Assembly (NCBI GenBank): GCA_947471745.1
Contig: CANJKZ010000430.1
Coordinates: 5,001-69,000 of the forward strand
From: Closterium sp. Naga37s-1
Lineage: Eukaryota > Streptophyta > Zygnematophyceae > Desmidiales > Closteriaceae
Direction: 5' to 3'
Length of the DNA stretch: 64,000 nucleotides
The position numbers were made by a program, and so were the translations under genes. Each line of letters starts with the position of its first letter. The stretch's first letter is position 1. Of the stretch, positions 32,348 through 43,385 are shown in pieces. The notes beneath the pieces were generated by a model that did no database searches, was not told the DNA's origin, and saw nothing but the letters and a program-made list of their open reading frames with translations.

Positions 32348-32686
32348 ATGGAAGAGTCTGTACGGGATTTGGAGAGGAAAGAACGGTGGAGCAAGACAGA
32401 ATGTTACGAGCCGCTTTGCTGGTTGCTTGCTGTTTCTTCGTCTGCTGCTGCGCTTCTAGTACTGCTTATCAAATGGAGACCCCGCGTGCAACGACCCTCT
32501 CTACCTGAGGTAGAGACGATGCCGCGACGAACTAAGGAAGCGACGATCCATTCTAGGAGCGAGCCTGCTGCTATCACTACAAGTTCGTGTTTGACGTTTT
32601 TGGGAAAAAGCAGGAACGCGGCTGCTGACACTGCGAAGCGTGGGGATGGGATGGGAAGTGTCACGCCATCCGTGTGCCATCACTAA
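32348..32686 (+). CDS. Possible small membrane protein (weak)
   Basis: An ATG frame encodes 112 residues beginning MEESVRDLERKERW, with one hydrophobic segment (PLCWLLAVSSSAAALLVLLIKW) followed by basic sequence. In another frame the ATG at 32401 opens a signal-peptide-like MLRAALLVACCFFVCCC that ends at a stop after 35 codons. Only one of these can be right, and neither has family support or a clear splice continuation. It is divergent to the protease gene start. I list it because the charge and hydrophobic pattern is protein-like, but it may be chance. Confidence 0.22.
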   Translation: MEESVRDLERKERWSKTECYEPLCWLLAVSSSAAALLVLLIKWRPRVQRPSLPEVETMPRRTKEATIHSRSEPAAITTSSCLTFLGKSRNAAADTAKRGDGMGSVTPSVCHH

Positions 32687-34410
32687 TGAAGTACAGCACA
32701 GTAATGTACTCGTGCACAGACACTCTTTGCGTGCGGCGGTGAGTTCAGGCATGGGTGGCTGGCAGCAACAAGGTGAAGCAGTGTGTGTGATCAAGGGAAG
32801 GTACAGCATATTTTCTGAACTTGAGGAGTTTTGATCTCTGAAACTTCTGGTTCTGGCTGGCTCGGACTCCAGCGCTCCGTCAGCACATTGGAAGTAAGGT
32901 GAGGCGCTCCAAACACCCAATCCCAACCCTTGATTTCTAAGAATAACTAAGGGCAGACCCTCCAAGTAGAAGTGTATCCCTCCCGACAGCAAGTCATGAA
33001 GAAATGAAGATTCCAGATGTGACAGAAAACGCTACCCCTAGCAGATTCCCGACAGTGTGTGCCGCAGAACCAAGCATCGTTCGGTGGTGGAACAGTGGAT
33101 AAGTGTGGGTTTGGGAGGGGTGCTGTGGGGTGGCAGGTAGGGCAAGTTTGAAGGTGTGTGCACAATTTGTTTGTTTGGGCGCCCCTCCCACCTCAGTGCG
33201 TTGAACCCCTGGTCTGGACTCTGGAAAAACCATGACCAGGAACGAGCCCAGCTAAACCAAACCGACAGATTTCCGTCCGTGCCCCTATTTGTGTGGGCTT
33301 CCCGCCCGCGCGTTGGCCTGCTCGATACGGCAACGCAACTGGTGTCAGAGAGAGCTTGCCGTTCTCACAGGAAAGGCTGGTTCGGTTGGTGGTGGTGTGG
33401 CGGTGCCTTGGGTTCGGTCTCTGCGCCGTGTAAAGGCGGTTGAGTACGATGTTGTGCACTCTACATCGGTTTAGTCACATCACCGCCTTGAACCGCTCCT
33501 CACCAACCTGAAGAGTGATACATGAAACATAAACACATCAAGCGTGACACGTTAGTACATGAAAGATGACTGCTTGTCTGATTTCTCCGACGATTCGTGA
33601 TTTGTTTTCGGTCCCGACGAAGAAGCAACATTCCAGGGGTGTCCGATAAATACGGAGGGTTTGTCGGCTGTTGTGATGCCTGGCAAAGGGGGGGATATCT
33701 GTTTTCAGAAATTGTTCACCCCAGTTTGAGCTCGATATCGGAGTTTGATGAAACGGAGACCCCCGAGTTTACGAGGGTATGTTAGTTCGTAAGAGGAGTG
33801 CAGTCGCAGATGTTGTCGGTGTCTTCTGGATTTCGTTGCGGATTAATCGCAAAAGAAAGTTCGAATTATCCATTACCACGAACCAGTCCAGAACTACCAC
33901 CAATTCAAAATCTATTGGGGTAGATACCACAGGGTGAAACTATATGGTATATTGCATTCGACAGACCTTCGTCATCGACGATGCTTCCCTGGTTATTCGC
34001 GACATGGTAGGAACCCGTAACCCTGTATACGGATTCAACTTCTGACATGTTAGGGTTCCAAAGGTACTTCCGTAACCTTGATGTAAAAAGATCACATTAG
34101 CTCTAGGTTGGGTCGAACTGTACAACTTAGTCTATAAGGATAACACTGCTTCACACAGTTGAAGAAAGAACCTATGTACAGTGATTAGTGGTGGTCAAGT
34201 GGTTCTCGCCTTGGGGTACAGTGGCTAGGGTTAGGGAAGCCAGGCACGATCAATGGATGACGTGACGACGCCGTTGCTGCGGTGAGATGCCTCACATGTT
34301 AGCCTACAAAATCTTTCCGCGTCGCGCAATTACTAGGATTGATCAGGAAGATGTTGGCTACCGTCGCGCGGCTCCTCTTGGTAAAAAAAAATCCGAGGCT
34401 TGCATAGCTG
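32687..34410. other. Intergenic region
   Basis: About 1.7 kb without a supported gene, between the protease promoter side and the 3' end of the DUF506 gene. No repeats or RNA genes recognised. Confidence 0.45.
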
Positions 34411-36717
34411 CTAGCTTGGTCGACCCGCTACCCGGGCTCCCACCTGGAGCATGGACCCGTTTCGTATGTCAGGAACGGACGAGGCTCGAAGCTGAAGGCT
34501 GAGCAGACCGGCTTTGCGAACACGGCTGCTGCGATTGGCGATGGAAATTGGACCAGTGGTTACCGCACTCATCGTGCCACAGGCGTCGCTGGTGGTAGCA
34601 CCTCCCTGAAACGCGCTTCCGCTACTAGTAGGAGAACGATAGTTTGCCGCGCTAACGGCGGCGGGGGAATTGTTGCGCGCGCCGACACTGCGCTGGCGCA
34701 TGAACAACGCCGCGTTCACCTCCGCGTGGCCGGCGGCGGGGGTGATGGTGGAGCCAGCAGGCAACAGCAGCTCCCAGAACGGCGCTCCGTCACTCTCATC
34801 ATGATTACTAGGAGCATTGTCCGGCGTTAGGACTACTGCACTGCTGCTGTTCGAGGAGCTGCGCTTGCCTGCGCCCCGTCCGAGGTCGAATCCTTGCTGC
34901 TGCCGCGCCGCTGCTACTGACGCGGACAGCTGCTGGCCCTGCTGCTGCTGCTTGCGAATGCCCGTGCTGCTCGGCAGTCGCCGAGTTATGGCTGTAGCCA
35001 GGTCTGACAATAACGCAGCATCTACCGGGATGAATCTCGGAGATGATGGGGGAACGGCCACGGCGGGATTCGCTACGGCGACTCCGCTCTCCCCTGCTGT
35101 AGTCGCAGCTGCTCCCGCTATCTTTAAGAGGCCCGCCTCCTTACTGCTGCAGTCTGATGCTATTGGCTTAGTAGTAGCGGGGGGTGCTGAGGCCAGAGTT
35201 CCTGGGAGAGTGGCAGGGGTAAGGACGGCCTTGCTTGTTGGGAGCAGGTTCGCCGCGAGTCTCGCGACGGCGTTGGCTTTGAGCATCATGGACGCCTGCT
35301 CGCTGCTGCAGCTGCGGCAGCTGCATCCGAACGTGCTGACGTCGCTGCTGCTCACGCTGCTCGCGCCGTAGCTGCTGACGCTGCCGCAACTGCTGGACCC
35401 GCCATCCCCCGCCGTCGCGCCGGCAGCGCGCAGTCTTCGCGGCCTACCGCTTCCGCTCTCCCCGCCGCCCGTCACGGCTTCCGCGCCTGACTTGCTTCCG
35501 CTGCATGCGCCGCACCACGCGTCCCCCGCCTCCGCCTCGCGCTGGTGCATGGGGCAGAGGGCCGGAGGAGCATGCGAAAGGGAGGGGGAGGGGGACGCGG
35601 AGGCGGGGGGAGCGGCGGCCCCTCGGCGGCGGGAAGGCGCAAGCCACTTGGAGTTCATGTATTGCGATCGGCGCCAGGGGGGGAGATGGAGGCTCTGCGA
35701 CGCGACGCACACGCGCATGGCCTCGATGAGCAGCGCAAGCAGCTTGCGCAGCATGGCGGGCGTGCCGACGAAAACCCTGGGGATGGCGGACCATAGCGCC
35801 TGGTACTCGGGGGTTGGGCGGGAGAGTGTGAACTGCGCGCGAAAGGTTATGTCCACTATTACTACCTGCTGCTTTTGGTCCTGCTGTACAGGTGGTTTGT
35901 CCTTTGAGTTTGCTTTTCCTGAGCTTGGTGTTTGCTGCTGCTGGTGATGCGGCTGTACGAGGTGTTGTGGCTTGGTTGGTTGGGGCGAGGGTGAGAGAGC
36001 GCCACTGGCGGGAGGAACGCCGACCTCCACAAATTCATACTCGCCTGAGGGGATGCCGCGGGAATACACCCACTCCGTCACTCGCCGGCAAGCGTCGTAC
36101 CCCCGCTGGTTCAGCAGGTAAGCCACGGTCGCCCGTTGCTCCGCCTCGCGGCAGTCCTCGCACTCCGCTGCTCCTGGGTGGCTCGGCCTATCCCACGGCC
36201 CCGTCGCTGCTCCCGCGACCGCCGCCGGCGCCACCGCCAGGTTCTGCGCGTCCGTCGCCGCCGCGTCCACGTCAGCAGCCAGGCGCGGAACGAAGTGTTT
36301 CAGCGGGTTAGGTGTCTCTCGGATCTTGGGCGATCGGGTTTTCAACGTCTTTCGGTACTCCGCCAGGGTGAGGTCGAACGAAGCGCGCACGTCGGCCCAC
36401 TCGTCCTGGAAATCCGGCTCATCGTCGATCGCTGGTTCAGGCGCTGCCTGCGACGGCCGGGCGGCTCGGGCAGCCGCGGCGGAAACGTTTCGGCTGAAGG
36501 GTGACCAGGGGGCAGCGGATGGGATTTTGCGTCCGAGCGTGCCGCCTGCCCAGGGCGGACGGATGGCTGAGGTCCTAATGACGCCAGCAGCCGCTGCTTT
36601 TGCGGCTATTTTCGCGAGGCGTCTTTCGCGAAGCTTCTGCATCCCCGACCGCTCTTGCTGCTCCCACTGCATCACCTCTCCCTCCAGCCAGACATCATCG
36701 TTCGCTGTAAGAACCAT
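34411..36717 (-). CDS. DUF506 (PDDEXK-like) plant protein
   Basis: Single exon, 768 residues, starting MVLTANDDVWLEGEV. The conserved DUF506 core is recognisable. It comprises LLNQRGYDACRRVTEW (around G206-Y-D208), SGEYEFVEV (224-232), VIVDITFRAQFTLSRPTPEY (286-305), IPRVFVGTPAMLRKLL (313-328) and LHLPPWRRSQYMNSKWL (344-360). The family is assigned to the PDDEXK nuclease-like superfamily, but its members in plants have no established nuclease activity. The acidic residues around EYEFVEV and VDITFR correspond to the predicted active-site strands. A Gln/Pro/Lys insert (240-285) splits the core. Residues beyond about 370 are Ser/Ala/Gly-rich low complexity. Plant homologues are usually 250-450 residues, so this one is extended at both ends. 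No introns are needed. Confidence 0.88.
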   Translation of the reverse strand: MVLTANDDVWLEGEVMQWEQQERSGMQKLRERRLAKIAAKAAAAGVIRTSAIRPPWAGGTLGRKIPSAAPWSPFSRNVSAAAARAARPSQAAPEPAIDDEPDFQDEWADVRASFDLTLAEYRKTLKTRSPKIRETPNPLKHFVPRLAADVDAAATDAQNLAVAPAAVAGAATGPWDRPSHPGAAECEDCREAEQRATVAYLLNQRGYDACRRVTEWVYSRGIPSGEYEFVEVGVPPASGALSPSPQPTKPQHLVQPHHQQQQTPSSGKANSKDKPPVQQDQKQQVVIVDITFRAQFTLSRPTPEYQALWSAIPRVFVGTPAMLRKLLALLIEAMRVCVASQSLHLPPWRRSQYMNSKWLAPSRRRGAAAPPASASPSPSLSHAPPALCPMHQREAEAGDAWCGACSGSKSGAEAVTGGGESGSGRPRRLRAAGATAGDGGSSSCGSVSSYGASSVSSSDVSTFGCSCRSCSSEQASMMLKANAVARLAANLLPTSKAVLTPATLPGTLASAPPATTKPIASDCSSKEAGLLKIAGAAATTAGESGVAVANPAVAVPPSSPRFIPVDAALLSDLATAITRRLPSSTGIRKQQQQGQQLSASVAAARQQQGFDLGRGAGKRSSSNSSSAVVLTPDNAPSNHDESDGAPFWELLLPAGSTITPAAGHAEVNAALFMRQRSVGARNNSPAAVSAANYRSPTSSGSAFQGGATTSDACGTMSAVTTGPISIANRSSRVRKAGLLSLQLRASSVPDIRNGSMLQVGARVAGRPS

Positions 36718-38027
36718 TGCTACTTGCTCCCTAACGTGCGGCTCCGTGTGACTGATTCGAAGGCGCTATTTGGAGAAGCTGAGGGACCGACTTGCACTAA
36801 TTACCACCGAAAGACCAGACATCAATAAGGTTCGCGGTCTGATCTCGCGGGCTGATCTCGAGTTGTTTCAAGCGGGAATAAAGAGTTGTTCTGGCTTTGG
36901 GACAAGCTCTCACGACGAAGAATAAGCTCAGTGCGTGGCTGGACTGTGCTGGTCCAATTCGATGCTGCTGCTTCTGAAATGCTAACTGCCAACTGCCTAG
37001 AAATGACTCTTGAAATGCTTTCGGTTCTGCCTTATGTTGGTGAAATGCTCGGAGAGGACCAGCCCTCCGCCCCGCGGCGCCAAATCCAGCAGTGAAGGAG
37101 TTTTGGTGAAGGGGAGATGAATTTTCGCCTGAAGGGACGGGTCACGGCACGGGCCACGGCGGCAGCGACGAACCGCAGCTGGCCGTTGGGTGAGTGGTTG
37201 GGCGGTGTCGTGCCAAGAGATTTGTGGTGGGCTGGGTTGCCGTGACGTCCCGCGAGAACAGGAAGCTGACTCGGACGGGAACGGATATCGAGGGATCAGG
37301 GTTCAAGAATCAAGTGGGAGATGAAACGAAGCCAGTTAGCTGGAATCGACGAGCCGTGTGGTACGGGGGTTGGTGTGGTGGATTGCGTTTCTTCCGCTGA
37401 CCAAGAAGTGACGAGCGGCGGCCGTGAATCGGCTGGGGGCACACATGCTCCGACGAACCTGGACTTGCGCCGAGCATTCCCGGAAGTCACGACGCGCTTC
37501 GAGAGTCTCGTGGAAGATACGAGACGGGACTGGAGGAGGCTTTTTAAATACAGAGAACCTGGTTGTGAGTCCAAAAACAATGTACATGAGAGGAAGTCAC
37601 CGAATTCGTACGTACGAACAGTGTCAGGTGCAAGCTGGACCCCATCACATCGCTGATCTGTGCAGCGCGCGAATTCCACCTGACCTGAGCCACTGCACTT
37701 GGCGTTCATTTGCAGGACAGGGATGACGGCTGATTGCCAAACCAGCGTATCAGGGATCATACGTTGTATTTAGACAATCGCTGTTGATGATGCCAGAAAC
37801 TCGCCTGAGTGAAATTCGCGAACACCACCCCTACGAATATTGTTTCAGCTAAACAAAATAGTGGCTACAATATGCTAATACTAATATATGCTTCTACTTA
37901 ATCATATACATCCTTACTATCTCTCATTCCTCCTCAGCCCCATTAGTCACCCTTAAACCAACACTTCGCCCACTTCATTATTCCATCCTACTGGTGTACG
38001 TTCATATCGCGCTACAACTCAACTCAA
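36718..38027. other. Intergenic region
   Basis: About 1.3 kb between the DUF506 start and the 3' end of the TOC159-family gene. An AT-richer stretch at 37840-38020 probably belongs to the 3' untranslated region of the latter. No gene recognised. Confidence 0.45.
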
Positions 38028-39913
38028 CTACAGTGCCTCACCACCATCCTCTCCAATCTCTTCGTCCTCTTCTGTAACCTCCTCCGATCCTTCATCCAGT
38101 TCACCCCGTTCATCGCAAGGTCGGCACAACCAGAAGCGCACTAGTGGGGGCAGAGCAGCGAGAGCAGTGAGAAGGTGCAAGTGATAGTTCCCCCCGGCAG
38201 ACATTCGCACAGAAATGCCGCCCACAGCCCGACTGTCCATACTCGCACGGACTCGAAGCGAGGGCACGCTGCCACCACTGCCAGTGTTACTGCTAATGCT
38301 GCCACTGTTAGTTTTACCACTGCTCCTGTCGCCACTCCTGTTGCTGCTGTCACCCCTGGCCTTAGACCCATGGCCAATGCTGCTCCTCCTGCTCGTTACA
38401 GCACTGCCCTTGCCCTTACTGCTCCTTCCAGGTACGCCCCGGTCTCCCTTTTGGAAGAGCGCTGCAGCAGGCGGGGCAACGAGTGGCAGCTGTGCCTCCA
38501 GCACTGCCCCGAATATGGTGGCGCCCTGCCAGTGCAGCAGTGAGAGGCCTGCTGCTGCCATGGCCCGTGACGACGTGGAGGAGGAGGAAGCAGATGAGGA
38601 GGAGGAGGTGGCAGGAGCGTGCACCTGAGAGAGCATAGGAATAGGTTGGTACCGAATAGAGATGGTGAGGATCAGTGGCGCAAGGTGGGAGGAAAGGGGA
38701 GAGGGGAAGGAGGGTGGGGAAGGGGAAAGAGGGGAGGAGACAGCATGAGCGATATTGCGAATGTGGTTCTGATTGTGAGGCCCTTTGAAACAGGACACGG
38801 CAAGGTGTGGGGGGAAAGGAGGGGTGTGGGCGTGAAGTGTGGCTTGTGCTGCTGCAGCCAACACCGTCTTTCCGGCTTGCTAATGTCAAACGACACTGCT
38901 GGCCGCTGCAACATGGCACACGGCAAGGACAGAGCTTGGCTCACGCCAAACCACATGCTGTCAACGCATCTGCCAACAACACAGTTTTGCAGCTTGGAAA
39001 GGCATTTGGAATGGGAGCAGGAGGTTTCTCACGCTTTTCTGGTTTCATCCAAAGGCCCAACCTGACTAAAAGACCAAAACATAGGGAAGCTCACCTGTAG
39101 TCTGCATGTGGCACCCACTGCCTCCTCCTGCCCCCACCGCACTGCTGCTGCTGACCCACTCACTCGCACACACCGTCCCACAGCCACTCGCGACGACAGC
39201 TGCGATGATGCAGAGGAAACAACAAGAGGAGAACCGAGGGACAGAGAAACAAGAGGTTCCATCCAGGGAGATGGGTTCTACTCACACAGACGAGGACAGC
39301 TTAACACCACTTCCTAGATAGGCCAACAACGTGGGAAAGGAAAACTCAAAAACAGCCTGGGAGGATGCATGCAGTGAAGCTGAAATTGGCACTGATAGAT
39401 AATATCCCTTCATCCAAGGTAGCACCACACAACACTCCCGTCTTGACATCACCCATCCCCATCCCCATCCCCATCCCCATCCCCATCACCATCCCCATCC
39501 CCATCCCCATCCCCATCCTATGGCCCACTGTACATTTCCCGCCGAACACGAGACGCTTACCTTTGCGCCCGCTGCAATCCCGTCTCCATAGTCACTCCCC
39601 ATGGCCACAGCCACACCAGCCGCCGTCCTGTTGCCTCGGAACAGCGACACTTTCACATCCGACCGCACTGTGCACGTGGCTGCTGCTGCCGCTGCTGCTG
39701 CTGCTGCTGCTGCTCCCAACTCCAATGACGCAGCCCCACCTGCTCCCCGCACACTAGAACTGGCGTGCAGCGAGGAAGCAGAGGCAGCTGAACCTATTGC
39801 CCCAGACTCCCCTGCTCGCAGTCTTGCTGCGCCTCCTGCTGCTCCCACGCCTGCTGCCCCATCTGATCCAGGCTCAGCTGCTGCTGTCGACCGTGCAGCC
39901 CCTGCACCAGCAC

Positions 39914-39978
<65 letters not shown>

Positions 39979-42900
39979 ACCTTCGTTGCATCCATGGGAC
40001 CTCGGGAAAAGCTTCGCCACAGGGCCTTCAACAGCCCGCCTTCCCTCTCCTTCCCCCCTCCCCCTGCCCCTCCTCCTGCCTCTCCCCCTCCCCCTCCTCT
40101 CGCCTCCCCTTCCCTCACTCCTCTACCCTGCCCCCAATCATCAAAGCCCGAAATAGCCCCAATACCCTGCAGTCTGCTGCTGCCACCTCTGCTGATTATC
40201 CTCGACCCCGTCCCACCAGCTCCCCACACTTCCCCTCTCCCCCCTCCGCCTACCCCTCCCCCTGCCCCTCCCGCGGCCATCATCATGAGGGCCCAGGCGG
40301 GTGTGCGGCGCAGGCAGATTTCGAGTCCAGCGGTGGTGACGGGATTGGCGAGGGAGCGGGGGGCGTGGCGGAGGGAGGCAGAGAGATCTGCGTCTAGCAG
40401 TAAGAGAGCCTTGGAGGAGACCAGCTGGAGCACCAGGCGGGGGGGGGGGGGAAGCGGGGGGGAGACGGAGAGGGCGTGGAGGAGGGGAGGGGAGGAGGGG
40501 AAGGGGGTAGGGAATGGAGGTGAGGGGAGGAGTGGGGGGAGGATGAAGGGGAGTGGAGGAGTGGTTGGGGGGAGACGGGATAAGAGGAAGGGGAGATGAA
40601 GGGAGGAGGGGGCATGGAGACAAGAAGGGATCTTGAACACGGGAAGAGAGACAGGGGGAGAAGTGGAAGCACGCAAAGATGGTAGCGGTGCCTCTTTTTG
40701 AGGCGCAGGAACCACGCAGAGACGCGAACAAATATCTGCTGTGGAGAGAAGCAGCAAAGGACAATGCGTGACGATGGATGAAGGCAGAATGAAGAGTGAA
40801 CGACTTGTGTTGAAAAAGGACGGCACGTGAACGAAATGAGAAGCGAGGGAGGGGGCTGTGGGAAGGGCCAAAGGCAGGGGGGGAGTGCGGAAGAGGAAGA
40901 GATAGAACAAGAGCCCCGCCCCGACTTTTCCCTCTTCTCATGCTTCCAGCCCTCTCTCCAACACTTCACCTCTCCCTCCTACCCTCCCTTTCCCACACTC
41001 CCGCCCTCCTATCCCCCACCCTCCCTCCCTCCCTTCCATTCCCCTTCCCTTCCCACACCCTTCCTCCCTCCATCCCTCCCTCCCTCCTCTCTCCCACCGC
41101 CCGCTCCCCACCTGTGCAGTGACGGCGGCGGGGAGGCGAGAGGAGGCGGCGAGGCAGCGGTCGAGCAGCAGGGCGTTGAAGGGCGGCGCATGCTCCCACA
41201 CCGGCCAGGGGGGCGGCAGGGAGAGCGGGAACACCGCACTCACCTGCGGTAGACGGGGAAAGGGGGGGGCACGAGGGAACGGGCAGTGGGAGGAGGGGGA
41301 AGGAGGGGAGGGGGAAGGGGGGGTGGAGGGAAGGGGGAAAGTTGGAAAAGGGGGAATGGAAAAGCGGGGAAAGGGGAAGAGGGGAAAGGGGAAAAAGGGG
41401 GGATGATGGGACGGGGAAAAGGGGAAATGGGGGAAGGGACGGTTGAGCAGGAGGGCTTAGGGACGCCGAGGGTGAGGATGGTAACTCTTTCTTCAAGTAA
41501 GGTTGACCTTGGAAATGAGGGATAGGGGGCAAAGGGATAAGGAAGAAATGAGGGCAGGGGGGAGCGAGCGAGGGCGACGGGGGGAAGAGGGGGGGAGTCG
41601 GTTGAAGAATTCGTGTGATGTGAGCAGCGCGAGTGACACAAGGAGAGGAGAATGAGAACTGTGGAAGAGAGAATACGCATGGTGGAATGGAAAGGAGATG
41701 AGATGAGCAGAGCAGGCCCAGTATCCAGTCCTCCTGGGGGGCGGGGCGGGGGGACAAACAAACGTGCTCTCAGCTCTCCCTCCAGTCCTCCGTCACACTC
41801 ACCACAACCCGTCACAGACACGACACCCATCATACCCATTCTGTTCCCATCAACACACCCGCCTGCCCGCATCATACCCATCTGCCCCCGTCGCACCCAC
41901 TCACCTCCCCGCGCCGGGTGACGTGTCTGAAGTGGTGTGCAGGCCAGTCCGAGTGAAACGACGGAGGCAACTCCACCTCTGCTGTCGCCACCGCTATTCT
42001 CTCCCGCCTCTCCCTCCTCCCACCATTACCATTGCCATTGCCATTGCCACTGCCACTGCTGTTGCTCCCTTCTCTCAGCCTTGCTCCTCCCACAACTCCC
42101 CCCCCTTGCTTCACCACCTGCTCTTGCTCCTGTCCCTGCCCCTGCCCCTGCTGCTGCTCGTTCCCCCCTCGTGCTCTCTCCCCTCCCGCTGCCCCTGCCC
42201 CTGCGCCTGTTGTTGCTGCTGCCCCTCCGCCTCCTGCTCGATGCACCTGCCTCAGCCGTGCTTGCTGCCGCCTCACTCGCCTCTGCTCCTTGCACAAGAG
42301 CCGCTGGGGGGGCAGCGGTGGGGGGGGACGGGAGGGGGTGTGGAGAATACGGGGGTGGGGTGGGTTGGAGAACATGGGGTAGGAAACTACAAGAGGAAAA
42401 GGGTTTGAGGTTTGAGATATCCAGCAAGAGGCTGGGCGAGGGGGTAATGGGGTTAGAAGCACGGGAAGCAATGGACGTGGGGAGGAGAGATGCGGCAGGG
42501 ATCGACAGTAAGAGCGAGACACCATGGGGTGGGACAACTGATGCAACACTAGAAGATGACACCACAACTTAGCACCTACACACACCTCCATTACCAGCAC
42601 ACACCTCCATTACCAGCACACACCTCCATTACCAGCACACACCTCCAAGCACTCCTGCATACGACTTTTGAGGCTACTCAAAAGTAGCTCCCACACACGC
42701 ATACAACAACCCCACCTCGTTCCCCCACTCTCCCACCCCCACCCCTCCGCCGCACCTCTGCACGTCCCTCCCACGCAGCGAGCTCAGCCCGGTAGCGCCT
42801 CATCTGAGCAGCGGACAGCAGCTGCTGCTCATGCGACGACAAGTGGTGGAACGACCCTCCCGCCCAAAACCCCGACGCTTCTCCTCCCCCTCTTCCTCCT

Positions 42901-43342
42901 CCCCCTCCCCCTCCCCCTCCCCGTCCGCCTCCCCTGCCTCCCCTCCCCCCTCTCCCCGCAGCCCCCCCTTTGCCCTTCTCCCTGCCTGCGCGCCCAATGT
43001 GCCCGGCGTCATCCTCGTCCCCAGCGCCCCCCCCCCATGCGCGCTCTTCCACAGGCAGCAGCAGGGGACGCCTGGTGCTGAGCAGAGAGGAGAGCAGGCA
43101 GGGGAGCGGTGGCAGCACGGAGGGGGGTGAGTAGGAGGCGGAGGAGGAAGAGTGAGAGCTGCTGCCACCGCGAGGGCTCGTTGTGCTTCCTGCAGAGGCT
43201 GCAGTGGTGCTGATGCCAGGTTGTGCGGTTTGTGTGGTGTGTGTGTGTGCGGGTGCGACGGAGGCGTGTGCAAGGGACAGGCATTTGCTCGCTGCACACA
43301 ACAGCAACAACTGCTCCCGCCACGCCGTGCTGCTGCTGCTGG

Positions 43343-43385
<43 letters not shown>

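Noticed and set aside
38619..39065. Plus-strand 148-codon frame opposite the TOC159-type gene
   Set aside because: Antisense to an intron and the last exon of a gene with strong family support; no independent evidence.
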